From positions 1 through 51,073 of the forward strand of contig JANXSC010000341.1 in assembly GCA_025352845.1 (NCBI GenBank): a stretch of DNA of 51,073 nt. The letters are read 5' to 3'. A program made the position numbers and the translations under genes. The notes under the pieces were generated by a model. It did not search any database. It saw nothing but the letters and a program-made list of their open reading frames with translations, and was not told the origin of the DNA. Origin of the DNA: Opitutaceae bacterium (GTDB lineage: Bacteria > Verrucomicrobiota > Verrucomicrobiia > Opitutales > Opitutaceae). Positions 26,052 through 34,509 of the stretch are shown here, one piece after another (position 1 is the stretch's first letter; each line of letters opens with the position of its first letter).

Positions 26052-29000
26052 TCAGCGGTTAAACAAAAACGCCGGGTTGTTGATGATCGCCCACGCGAGG
26101 TCTTGCGCGCCGGTGAGCCGTTGGTCGGTGAGCTGATTCGTGCTCAGCGCGGCGTCGGCGCGGAGTTGCGCGAGCTTGGGATCGAGGGGCACCGGGAGTT
26201 CGGCGGTGGCGAGGGCGGTTTTGAACTGCTTTAGTTGCGGGTCCTCGGGCACGGGGAATTTGGCCTTCGCGAGCGCCTGCTGTTTCTTGAGCAGGCCGGT
26301 GTCGATGCTGCGGTAATGGACGGCAATCGTCTCGCGCTGCTCCGCCGCGCGCTCGACTGCGGGCGTTTTCAACGCAGCCACCACGGCCTCGGGCAGGCCC
26401 GGCTCAAGGGGTGCGGCCGAGGTCGTCGCCCAGAGCCGGAAGCGGCCGATGCCGAAGCCCTCGCGATACTGGTGCATGAGCTGGAAATTCAGCGTCGCGC
26501 CCTCGGCGCTGCCGATGGGCTCGGCGAGCGAGAAGCGCGCCGAGTGCGGCTCGCCGAATTTCGGGGACACCGCCCAGCCGTCCTTCGCGCCGTCTTCCTT
26601 GGTCGCGATGACGGTCTTCACCTCAAAATTTTTCTGGGAAAAATCCGCGCGCGCGTCGGTGAGCCTGGCCTCGGTCTGGTTGCGCTTGCCGGCCTTGTCG
26701 CTCCAGCGGAGGGAGAATTTCGTGAGCACGAAATTTCCCGCCATGCGCCCGGGGCCGAAAGCCGGCAGGCTGTCGTCGGGCAGCACCTCGATCATCACGC
26801 CGGTGATGCCCGCGAGGCTGGTCTCCACGGCGAGATCGTAGTTGAGGAAATTCGAGGCCGGGCCGGAGGCGAGGTAGGAGCCGTCGGGCTGCTTGGTGAG
26901 TTTGTTGAGGTTGGTGGCGTTGGCGGTCTTGGCTTCCAGCAAAGTCCACGCGGTGCCGAGGCGCGCGTCGTCGAGGCTCGCTTCCCATACGGCGATTTTC
27001 GGGGCGAGCGTCTCCTGGTAGGCGGCCAGCGTCTTGGTCTCGGCGGCGATTTTTTCCTCCCGCTTCTGCGTGGCCTCGGCGACCTGTGACGCGATCTCGC
27101 TGATGCGGGCGCCGACGGCGGACTTCGCAGCGGCAATGGCGGTGTCACGCGCCTGTTGCTTCTCCGCGTAAACGGGCGTCCACCACGCCTCCCGCTGCGC
27201 GAGCTCGGCGGCGAGACTCACGTTTTGCGTGCCGATGGTTTTCCATGACTCAAGCGTCGAATCGATCTCCTTCGCGGCGGCGTGGCGGTTGAGCGTGCGG
27301 AGGAAAATCTCGTCCACGAGCTTCCGGTCGTCGGTGATTTCCGCCGTGAGCTTCGCCAATTCGTTCTTCGGATCGTTGATCGCGCCGGAGACAGCGGGGC
27401 CGCTGAGGAGCGCCATGATCGAGCCGAGGCCGAGATCGCCGTTGCGTTCGCACTCGCAGGCAGACTCGCGCACAGGACGGCCGAGGCTCGCGAGCAGGCC
27501 GCCGGGCACATCGACCGCGGAATCGGGCAGCTGCGCGGCACGCACGCCGGGTTTCGCGCCGGGGAAATTTGGAATCGAGCCCGTGACGCGGAGCACGGAG
27601 TCGAATAAAACCTCGGCCGGCAGGCGGCGCGCCATCGCGTGCGAGTAGTTGGTGCGGTCGTCGGAGTTCCAGCGGTTCGTCGCGAGCGCGAGTTGGTAGG
27701 TGCGCGACTGCACAATCGTGCGCTGGAGCCGGCGCACGTCGAAACCGCCCTGCACAAAATCCTGCGTGAGCCACGCGAGCAGCTCGGGATTCGAGGGCGG
27801 ATTGCCCGCGCGGATGTCGTCGAGCGGATCGATGAGACCGACACCCATCATGTAACCCCACATGCGGTTCACGTAGCTGAGCGCGAAGTAGCGGTTGTCG
27901 GGCGAGGTCATCCACTCGGCGAGTTTCTCGCGGCGAGTGGCGGGATTTTGGATTTTCGATTTTGTATTTTCGATTTCGGCAGCGACCGCAGAGAGCTTGC
28001 CGAAGGCGACCGGCTTCGCGAGATACGGAAATTCCGGCGGTGTGATTTGCCCGGTGCGGTCGTGCTTCACCTCGCCCTCGGGCTTGTCGTAGGCGATCTC
28101 GTAGAGCGGCTTCGCGCCCTCGACCGCCGTGCCGCCGATCGTCTTGTTGCCGCTCTCGGGATCCTTTTTCAGGTCCACCTGCGCGAAGAACGCGGAGAGC
28201 TGGTAATATTGATCCTGCGTCCAGCGCTCGAAGGGATGGTCGTGGCACTTGTTGCAGTTGAAGCGCGTGGCGAGGAAGAGGTGCGTGGTGTTCTCCATCG
28301 TCTCCGCCGGCGTGCGGAGGACTTTGAAATAACTCGCCGCGGGATTCTCGCGGTTCGAGCCGGTCGCGGTGAGAATTTTTTTGGCGAACTGATCGTAGGG
28401 CGTGTTGGCCGCGATCTCCGTGCGAATCCATTCGCGGAAAAGTTTCGCGCCCTCCTCGCCGAGGAACTTGCGGTTCACCTGGAGCAGATCGGCCCACTTG
28501 TTCGCCCAGTGATCGACGTAGTCCGGCGAACCGATCAGGCGGTCGATCACGGCGTCGCGTTTCACGCGGGTCGGACTCGCATCGGCAAGAAACTCGCGCA
28601 CCTCAGGCGCGCTCGGCGGCAGGCCAGTGAGATCGAGATAGACGCGGCGGAGAAAATCCTCGTCGCTGCACAGGCCCGACGGGAGGATTTTCATGCGCTG
28701 CCACTTGGCCGCGACCAACTCATCGATCTTGTTCCACTTCTCCGGCTCGCTCCACGTGAAGCCCGAGCGATCGCCCATGACGGTGACGGTCGTCGCGGCG
28801 TAGTTGCCCTCGTAACGCGCGAGGACCGGTGCCTCGCCGCGGCGGCTGGTGCTGACGAGTCCGCCGCGCTCGGTCGTGGCGACATCCTGATTGCCCGACT
28901 CGATGAAACCCTCGGCCGTCACGTCGCGCTGCCGGCCGTCGGCATACGTGGCGATGATACGCATCTGCTGCTTCGCCCCGACGGCCTGCAAAACGGGATT

Positions 29001-29768
29001 CTGCGGCGTGACCTCGATTTTCGTGACGCGCGCCGCCGCGAGGTCGAGCTTCGCGCCATCGGCGATCCACGCGCGGAGGATGCGGTAATATTTGTCGTCG
29101 AACTTCGTCCGCTGCCCGCCCTCGTGCGGCACGGCGCCGGTGGCCTTGAGCAGCATCAGCGAATCGTCGGGCGAGGCGAAATTCACGCGGCGACCCGCGT
29201 GGTCATCGACGAGCGAGCGCACGTCGTAGATGGGATCGTAGCCGCGGAGCGAAAGCTTGAAACCGGCCTTGCCATCCTTCGCGCCGTGGCACGCGCCGGC
29301 GCTACAGCCGAGCTGCGCGATCACGGGATTCACGTCGCGGATGAAATCGACCTTCTGGTTCGGATCGTAGGCGACGACTTCGAGCGGGGCCTTCGCGGTT
29401 TTGCCCGCGAGTTTGACCGTGAGCTGAGTTTTACCATTGGCGACCGAACTCACCTGCCCTGCGGCCGTCACGGCCCCGACCGACGAAAGCTCGTAGGTGG
29501 CGAGCCGCGTGACATCCATTTTTCCCCCGTCCGCAAACGTCGCGGTCACGAGCAACTGCACCGCGTCGAACGCGCCCTGCAGTTTGATCGCAGCGGGGGC
29601 GACTTCGAGCGAAGCGATCGTCGCGCCCGCGGGCAGCGCCTCGGGCGCGACGAACGACATCGCAGGCGCGGGTGCCATCGCGGCGCGGGCAAAATTCGCG
29701 GAAATGATCGTCGCGAGCAACGCGGTGCCGAGCGAAAGCGAGCGGACCACAGGGCGAGAGAAATACAT
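26052..29768 (-). CDS. DUF1549/DUF1553 secreted cytochrome with Big-like domains
   Basis: A 1238-residue exported haem protein. Order: signal peptide (1-29), a bacterial Ig-like domain (about 50-134), a cytochrome-like domain with CSAGACH at 155-161 (CX4CH, as I recall usual for this subfamily) and SLRGYDP, a second Ig-like domain (about 245-330), DUF1549 (PSCyt2; LRRVYLDLTGLPPSAPEVREF), a CNKCH motif near 506 with DHPFERWTQDQYY, DUF1553 (YVNRMWGYMMGVGLIDP; GLGSIMALLSGPAVSGAI), and then a coiled coil and a beta-sandwich-like tail of about 350 residues. An AT-rich tract at 27944-27976 is translated in frame (ENTKSKIQNP) in the linker between domains. Function unknown; it works presumably with the flanking DUF1501 and WD40-cytochrome proteins. 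Confidence 0.93.
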   Translation of the reverse strand: MYFSRPVVRSLSLGTALLATIISANFARAAMAPAPAMSFVAPEALPAGATIASLEVAPAAIKLQGAFDAVQLLVTATFADGGKMDVTRLATYELSSVGAVTAAGQVSSVANGKTQLTVKLAGKTAKAPLEVVAYDPNQKVDFIRDVNPVIAQLGCSAGACHGAKDGKAGFKLSLRGYDPIYDVRSLVDDHAGRRVNFASPDDSLMLLKATGAVPHEGGQRTKFDDKYYRILRAWIADGAKLDLAAARVTKIEVTPQNPVLQAVGAKQQMRIIATYADGRQRDVTAEGFIESGNQDVATTERGGLVSTSRRGEAPVLARYEGNYAATTVTVMGDRSGFTWSEPEKWNKIDELVAAKWQRMKILPSGLCSDEDFLRRVYLDLTGLPPSAPEVREFLADASPTRVKRDAVIDRLIGSPDYVDHWANKWADLLQVNRKFLGEEGAKLFREWIRTEIAANTPYDQFAKKILTATGSNRENPAASYFKVLRTPAETMENTTHLFLATRFNCNKCHDHPFERWTQDQYYQLSAFFAQVDLKKDPESGNKTIGGTAVEGAKPLYEIAYDKPEGEVKHDRTGQITPPEFPYLAKPVAFGKLSAVAAEIENTKSKIQNPATRREKLAEWMTSPDNRYFALSYVNRMWGYMMGVGLIDPLDDIRAGNPPSNPELLAWLTQDFVQGGFDVRRLQRTIVQSRTYQLALATNRWNSDDRTNYSHAMARRLPAEVLFDSVLRVTGSIPNFPGAKPGVRAAQLPDSAVDVPGGLLASLGRPVRESACECERNGDLGLGSIMALLSGPAVSGAINDPKNELAKLTAEITDDRKLVDEIFLRTLNRHAAAKEIDSTLESWKTIGTQNVSLAAELAQREAWWTPVYAEKQQARDTAIAAAKSAVGARISEIASQVAEATQKREEKIAAETKTLAAYQETLAPKIAVWEASLDDARLGTAWTLLEAKTANATNLNKLTKQPDGSYLASGPASNFLNYDLAVETSLAGITGVMIEVLPDDSLPAFGPGRMAGNFVLTKFSLRWSDKAGKRNQTEARLTDARADFSQKNFEVKTVIATKEDGAKDGWAVSPKFGEPHSARFSLAEPIGSAEGATLNFQLMHQYREGFGIGRFRLWATTSAAPLEPGLPEAVVAALKTPAVERAAEQRETIAVHYRSIDTGLLKKQQALAKAKFPVPEDPQLKQFKTALATAELPVPLDPKLAQLRADAALSTNQLTDQRLTGAQDLAWAIINNPAFLFNR
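27944..27976. repeat. AT-rich heptamer tract inside a coding sequence
   Basis: Roughly 33 bp made of near-repeats of GATTTTG/GATTTTC/TATTTTC. It is strongly AT-rich in otherwise GC-rich DNA. Read on the minus strand it encodes a Lys/Asn/Ile-rich insert ending IQNPATRREK in a domain linker of the DUF1549 protein. Confidence 0.8.
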
Positions 29769-29816
29769 GGCGAAATTGGCGAAGGCGCGCGTCGTGATGC
29801 GGAAAATTGCTTAGAA

Positions 29817-29875
29817 GTAGGACGGACTTCAGTCCGCCTTGGCGCGTGTCGAAGGCGGACTAAAGTCCGCCCTAC
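29817..29875. repeat. Palindromic repeat at the end of the WD40-cytochrome gene
   Basis: Two 24-bp arms (29817-29840 and 29852-29875) pair with two mismatches around an 11-nt loop. The repeat supplies the last codons (GGRADFSPPSTRAKAD) and the TGA (29829-29831) of the WD40-cytochrome gene. It could also act as a hairpin between the two genes. Confidence 0.8.
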
Positions 29876-31412
29876 CACCGAGCGGCACGGGCACGAACTC
29901 GTTCGCGATCCCACCATCGGCGGTGTTGATCAGACGCACGCGACCGTCTTCACCGGCGGCGGCGAGGGTCCGGCTGTCGGGTGCGAAGGCCAGCGCGTAG
30001 ATGCCGCCGGGCATCTTCACCTCGGAAAGCTGTTTCACCTCGGCCGTCGTGAAGCGCTCGATCTCGGCCTTCTCCTCCTTCGAGTAGCTGCTCGCGACTT
30101 TGTCGGCGTAGGCCTTCAGCAGCAGGTCGGGAATCGTGGAGTCGAATTCGCCGGTGTAGAGGCGGACGGCGCCGTGGCCGTTGTAGCTGCTGCCCGCGGC
30201 GATGAGTTTGCCGTCGCGGCTGTAGTCGACGGCGAAGATGCGGCCCTCCATCGCGGGGAATTTGCGGAGGAGGTTCGCGTTGTCGCCGATGCGGCGCTTC
30301 GTCTGGCGGAAGACTTGGTAAACCTGCGGCACGCCGTCGGCGCCGCCGATGAGCACCTCGTCGCGACCGGGCCGACGCGCGACCGCATGGAGTCCGCCGC
30401 GCAGCGCACCTGGCGTGATCGAGCTGATGTTGTCCACGAAGCGCTGCGTCTCGACTTCGGTGAGCTTCGTGCTCATGTCGCGGCCGACCGAGATGAGATG
30501 CGAACCATCGTTGCTAAAAACGGTGTCGAGCACCCAGTCGTTGTGCGAACCCTGCTGCAGCACGAACTCGCCCGTGGCCGCGGCAATCGCGCGCACGTTG
30601 TTGTCGGGGCAACCGAAGGCGACCAGCTTGCCGTCGGGCGACCAGCTCACGCCATACACGGTGTCGTAGCCGACGGGCACGGAGACAACGAGGGCGCGCT
30701 TTTCCACATTCCAAATCTGCACCTCGCCCATCCGCGCCGGCAGTCCGCCCGCGACCGCAAGCCGCGTGCCGTCGGGCGAAAACCGCACCGACTCAATCCG
30801 CTCCGAAAGCCCGATCAGTCGCGCCACGATCCCCGAGCCGTCGGCGTGATGCAGCAGCACCTCGTGAAACCCGGCAACCGCGAGGAGCTTTCCATCGGGC
30901 GAAAAATCAAGCGACGTGACCACGGGCGGCCGCTGGTAGATTGGCGGATGGTCGGCGTCGAAATGCTGCACGGCGTTCTTCGGCGTGTCGTCCGTCGCGC
31001 CCTGCGCGATCCATTTTGCGATAAGCGCGACGTCTTCGGCCGCAAGCGACGATTTGTTTTTTGGCATCTCGGCCTCACCGTCCTTCACCGTGATCGACGC
31101 GATAAGGAGGCTGGCGTCGGGTTTGCCCGGCACGACGGCCTTGTCGCCGCTATCGCCACCCGCAAGCAGCCGCGCGAAATCGGTCATCACATAGCCGCCT
31201 TTGTCGCGGGCGGGCTGGTGGCAGCCTAGGCAATTGGCCTGAAACACCGGCCGAATCTGCCTCCAGTAACTAATCGGTGCATTCGGATCGACGACCTCTT
31301 CCTTCTTCGGCGGCGCGGCGGCGAAAACCGCCAGTGGCAAAAACAAACAGAACGCCCGCGCCAAGCAAACGCGGAGCAAGTCGGAAACCGAGGTAAGAAG
31401 GGGCGCACGCAC
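29829..31412 (-). CDS. Secreted cytochrome c / WD40 repeat protein
   Basis: About 527 residues if the GTG at 31412 is used. After a signal peptide (ARAFCLFLPLAVFAAA) comes a planctomycete-type cytochrome domain: IRPVFQANCLGCHQPARDKGG with CLGCH at 61-65 and MPKNKSSLAAEDVALIAKWI. The rest is a WD40-like beta-propeller with repeated strands ending in FSPDGKLLAVAG, FSPDGTRLAVAGG, WSPDGKLVAFGC and APDSRTLAAAGEDGRVRL. The frame is open to 31613 but that part overlaps the divergent tyrosinase gene; TTG 31379 is another possible start. The C-terminus is repeat-derived. It is the first gene of the WD40-cytochrome, DUF1549/1553, DUF1501 series. Confidence 0.88.
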   Translation of the reverse strand: MRAPLLTSVSDLLRVCLARAFCLFLPLAVFAAAPPKKEEVVDPNAPISYWRQIRPVFQANCLGCHQPARDKGGYVMTDFARLLAGGDSGDKAVVPGKPDASLLIASITVKDGEAEMPKNKSSLAAEDVALIAKWIAQGATDDTPKNAVQHFDADHPPIYQRPPVVTSLDFSPDGKLLAVAGFHEVLLHHADGSGIVARLIGLSERIESVRFSPDGTRLAVAGGLPARMGEVQIWNVEKRALVVSVPVGYDTVYGVSWSPDGKLVAFGCPDNNVRAIAAATGEFVLQQGSHNDWVLDTVFSNDGSHLISVGRDMSTKLTEVETQRFVDNISSITPGALRGGLHAVARRPGRDEVLIGGADGVPQVYQVFRQTKRRIGDNANLLRKFPAMEGRIFAVDYSRDGKLIAAGSSYNGHGAVRLYTGEFDSTIPDLLLKAYADKVASSYSKEEKAEIERFTTAEVKQLSEVKMPGGIYALAFAPDSRTLAAAGEDGRVRLINTADGGIANEFVPVPLGGRADFSPPSTRAKAD

Positions 31413-31579
31413 CGGAGGATACAAGCTGAGCGCGAGCGAAGAACGGTCAATGCGATTTTCCAGCGATGCGAACTGCGAATCGCCGCGGCGATTCGCGAGA
31501 TAAGAATGGATAAAGGCCCGGCAGAGAGCTGGAGTGTCGCAGAACTCCGGCACCTCAAACGCCTCCTTCGCTCCCCACC

Positions 31580-32281
31580 ATGACGATTCGCAACAACCAA
31601 AACACGCCGGCATTCCCCTGGGACAAGTTCATCGACGCGATCAACAAGACCCACGGCATCGGTGTCCCCGCGCCGGCCTACCGCGATTTCGTCAAATTGC
31701 ATGTGCAGGCCATGGGCTCGGAGGGCATGGACTGGCACGTGCACACCATGCGCATGGCGGGCGGGATGGTGATGGAGGGCTACAACTTCCTTTCGTGGCA
31801 CCGCCGGTTCGTCCTCAAAATGGAGCAGCGCCTCCAGGCGATTCACCCCGAGCTCTACATCCCGTATTGGAACGCCGTGGCCGACCGCGCCATTCCGGCG
31901 GCACTGCAGGACAAGAAACTTTTGAAGAGCTGGGGCGTGACCCGCGGCAAATGGAATCCGAATCAACTGGCCTCGCCCGCCGACCTGGCCGCGTTGGACG
32001 GCATCGCCACCTTCAAAACATTCCAGCGGGTATTGGAAGGGGCGATCCACGGCGGAGTGCATATGGCCGTCGGCGGCGACTTGGCCGGGGCTTCCTCACC
32101 CAGCGACCCGCTCTTTTGGCTTCACCACGCCAACATCGACCGCATTTGGGCCACGTGGCAGCGCACCCATAAAAAAGCCGGACCGCCCAACCCCGGCGAC
32201 GTGCTCCAACCGTTGCCGCTCTTCGGCGTCACCGTCGCGAGCGTGCAGGACGTCTCGAAGCTCGGCTACAAATACGCCTGA
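31580..32281 (+). CDS. Short tyrosinase/polyphenol oxidase-type copper protein
   Basis: A 233-residue type 3 copper protein, expected to hydroxylate phenols or oxidise catechols. The CuA side has His41 (VKLHVQAM), His53/His55 (DWHVH) and His74 in FLSWHRRFV. The CuB side has His157 and His161 (GAIHGGVHMAVGG) and His182/His183 in DPLFWLHHANIDRIW, the classic tyrosinase signature. It is at the short end for the family, has no Tat or Sec signal and no C-terminal shielding domain or caddie gene, so it may be cytoplasmic or escorted out. It is divergent from the WD40-cytochrome gene (167-bp gap) and convergent with the CoA-transferase gene. Confidence 0.9.
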   Translation: MTIRNNQNTPAFPWDKFIDAINKTHGIGVPAPAYRDFVKLHVQAMGSEGMDWHVHTMRMAGGMVMEGYNFLSWHRRFVLKMEQRLQAIHPELYIPYWNAVADRAIPAALQDKKLLKSWGVTRGKWNPNQLASPADLAALDGIATFKTFQRVLEGAIHGGVHMAVGGDLAGASSPSDPLFWLHHANIDRIWATWQRTHKKAGPPNPGDVLQPLPLFGVTVASVQDVSKLGYKYA

Positions 32282-32303
32282 GCCAGCGGTTCCCGAGTCA
32301 GGG

Positions 32304-32333
32304 CGCGGACTCCGCAACGCCCCGCAGTCCGCG
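32304..32333. terminator. Candidate bidirectional terminator hairpin
   Basis: CGCGGACT (32304-32311) and AGTCCGCG (32326-32333) form a perfect 8-bp stem between the convergent tyrosinase and CoA-transferase genes. The minus-strand stop begins 4 bp away. The T-runs are poor. Confidence 0.4.
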
Positions 32334-32336
32334 GAT

Positions 32337-33602
32337 CTAAAACCCACTCTGCGTTTTCTCCGTCCGCAAAGTGTCCTCCACCACGATGCCGTCGGCGATC
32401 AGTTTTGCACAGGCTGACTCGTCGAGGCCGAGTTCACCGAGGATCGCGCGGTTGTGCTCGCCGAGGCGCGGGGCGGGCGTGCGGATCGAGCCGGGGGTGC
32501 CGGCCAGGCGCGGGACGACGTGGTGCATCGGGAGCGCGCCGATCTCGGCGTCGGGATAGTCGGCGACGACCTCGCGCGCGATCACGTGCGGATCGGCGAG
32601 GATTTGCGCGATGTCGTTGATGGGGCCGACGGTCACCTCGGCGTGCTCGAAGAACGCGACGTTCTCCGCCTGCGTGCGCGCGGCGATGAACGCGCCGATG
32701 ATCGCATCGAGGTCGGCGGCGTGCTGGAGCCGCGCGGCGTTGGTGCGGTAGCGCGGGTCGTCGATCAGGTCCGCGCGGCCGATGGCGCGGAAGAGGCGCT
32801 CGGCCATTTTTTGCGTCGAGCCCGAGACGGCGACGTAGCGGCCGTCACTACAGAGGTAGGTGTTGCGCGGCGCGGAATTCCCGGAGCGACTGCCGGTGCG
32901 TTTTTTTGTTTTGCCTGTGAGCCGATAGTTCGCGGCCTGCGGGCTGAGGATCGCGAAGAGCGGATCGAGCAGCGGGAGATCGATGACCTGGCCGCGGCCG
33001 CCGTTGTGCTCCACCTCGCGCAACGCGATCATCACGGCCGATGCGCCGTAGAGTCCCGCCACACCGTCGGCGAGATACATCGGCGGGAGCACGGGCTCGC
33101 GATCGGCGAAGCCGTTGATCGCAGCGAAACCGGACGCACCCTCGATCACCGTGCCAAAGCCGGGGCGCTGCGCATACGGGCCGTCCTGACCCCAGCCGGA
33201 GATGCGCGCGATCACGAGGCGCGGGTTGTGCTGGTGAAGGACGTCGGGGCCGAGGCCCATTTTTTCGAGCACGCCGGGGCGGAAGCTCTCGATGAAAATC
33301 GCCGCACTCGGCAGCAGCCGGAGCAACAGCTCGCGCGCCTCGGGCCGGCGCAACTCGAGGCAGAGGCTCTTTTTGTTGCGGGAATAAATTTTCCAATGCG
33401 TCGACACGCCCGCCGTCTGCCAGTCGCGGAGCGAGTCGCCGCCGGGCGGCTCGACCTTGATCACCTCGGCGCCGAAATCGCCGAGGATTTGGGTGAGGAC
33501 ATTGCCCGCGAAGAGCCGCGAGAGATCGAGCACGCGCAGGCCGGTGAGCGGGCCGCGCGCGGCCGGCGTGTAGTCGCGTTGTTTCAATTGCGAGGGCGGC
33601 AT
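32337..33602 (-). CDS. CaiB/BaiF-type (class III) CoA-transferase
   Basis: A 421-residue cytoplasmic CoA-transferase of the CaiB/BaiF fold, which swaps CoA between carboxylic acids through an aspartyl-CoA anhydride. The N-terminal family motif is LRVLDLSRLFAGNVLTQILGDFGAEVIKVE, followed by KKSLCLELRRPEARELLLRL. The catalytic Asp is best assigned to Asp179 (MYLADGVAG). GRGQVIDLPLLD also matches the family. Third gene of a minus-strand operon with the barrel/FGE-like fusion and a CitE-like lyase (31 bp upstream). A CoA-transferase beside a CitE-like lyase suggests activation of a hydroxy- or dicarboxylic acid followed by C-C cleavage. Substrates cannot be told from sequence. Confidence 0.9.
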   Translation of the reverse strand: MPPSQLKQRDYTPAARGPLTGLRVLDLSRLFAGNVLTQILGDFGAEVIKVEPPGGDSLRDWQTAGVSTHWKIYSRNKKSLCLELRRPEARELLLRLLPSAAIFIESFRPGVLEKMGLGPDVLHQHNPRLVIARISGWGQDGPYAQRPGFGTVIEGASGFAAINGFADREPVLPPMYLADGVAGLYGASAVMIALREVEHNGGRGQVIDLPLLDPLFAILSPQAANYRLTGKTKKRTGSRSGNSAPRNTYLCSDGRYVAVSGSTQKMAERLFRAIGRADLIDDPRYRTNAARLQHAADLDAIIGAFIAARTQAENVAFFEHAEVTVGPINDIAQILADPHVIAREVVADYPDAEIGALPMHHVVPRLAGTPGSIRTPAPRLGEHNRAILGELGLDESACAKLIADGIVVEDTLRTEKTQSGF

Positions 33603-33633
33603 CGGGAATATTTTCGCGGCGCGCAGCCACTCA

Positions 33634-34500
33634 TCACGGCGCCGGTGCGATCGCGGCGAGCGCCTCGGCGCGGCGCAGGAACGGCGGGTCGATCATTTTG
33701 CCATCGACGAGAAACGCACCGAGGCCCTTGGCCTTCGCGTCGCGCGCGGCGGCGACAATGCGGTGCGCCTGCGCGAGATCGTCGGCGCTCGGGCGAAAGA
33801 CGTCGTTCGCGAGCGCGATTTGACTCGGGTGCAGGCAGGTTTTCCCGAGGAAACCGAGGCGCTTCGCGGCCAGCGCCTCGCGGCGGTAGCCCTCGGCATC
33901 CTTCACCGCGCCGAAGCCGGTGTCGCAGGCCCAAAGGCCCGCCTCGCCCGCGGCGAGGCGCACGGCGAGCTGCACGTGGTGCACGGCCGCCGCATCCATG
34001 CGGTCGATGCCGAGCGGCTCGAAGAGATCGCCGAGACCGAGCTGCAAACCCGCGACGCGCGGATCGGCGCGCGCGATCTCACCGGCGGCGCGGAGGCCGC
34101 GCGGCGATTCGATGTTGGCGAGAATCCGGATCGGCGACGCGAGGTCGCGCGCGGCTTCGAGCGGCGCGAGCGCGGCGGCGACGACACGGATGTCGTCGGC
34201 CGACTCGACCTTCGGCACGTTGAGGAAATCGAGGCGCGGCACGACGACGGTTGCGAGGTCGGCGGCGAAATGCGGAGAGTCGATGGCGTTGACGCGCACG
34301 ATCAGAATTTTTCGCGACGTGGCGAACGCGGGCGAGGCGAGTGCGCGGCCGACGAGTTCGCGCGCCTCGGCCTTGCGCTCCTCGGCGACGGCGTCCTCGA
34401 GATCGAAGGAGATGCCGTCGGCGTCGCCAGCGAGCGCCTTCGCGAAAAATTCCGGGCGCGTGCCCGGCACGAAGAGTTTGCTGCGGAGAAGCGGCGTCAT
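33634..34500 (-). CDS. CitE-like HpcH/HpaI aldolase/citrate lyase family protein
   Basis: A 288-residue TIM-barrel lyase of the CitE/malyl-CoA lyase group. Family motifs are LRSKLFVPGTRPEFFAKAL at the start, the metal/CoA region GISFDLEDAVAEERK (Asp/Glu at 33-36), VRVNAID, FLNVPKVESADDI, the ligand strand ILANIESPRGL, and LGFLGKTCLHPSQI near the end. Such enzymes cleave acyl-CoA thioesters like citryl-, malyl- or citramalyl-CoA to acetyl- or propionyl-CoA plus a keto acid. The gene is 9 bp downstream of the fusion gene and upstream of a CoA-transferase that could supply the thioester. Exact substrate unknown. Confidence 0.9.
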   Translation of the reverse strand: MTPLLRSKLFVPGTRPEFFAKALAGDADGISFDLEDAVAEERKAEARELVGRALASPAFATSRKILIVRVNAIDSPHFAADLATVVVPRLDFLNVPKVESADDIRVVAAALAPLEAARDLASPIRILANIESPRGLRAAGEIARADPRVAGLQLGLGDLFEPLGIDRMDAAAVHHVQLAVRLAAGEAGLWACDTGFGAVKDAEGYRREALAAKRLGFLGKTCLHPSQIALANDVFRPSADDLAQAHRIVAAARDAKAKGLGAFLVDGKMIDPPFLRRAEALAAIAPAP

Positions 34501-34509
34501 GGTTTCACG

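Noticed and set aside
27639..31229. 1196-codon plus-strand open frame across the DUF1549 and WD40-cytochrome genes
   Set aside because: It is antisense to two well-supported exported cytochromes, spans their intergenic hairpin, and has no domain or signal motifs. Composition alone explains it.
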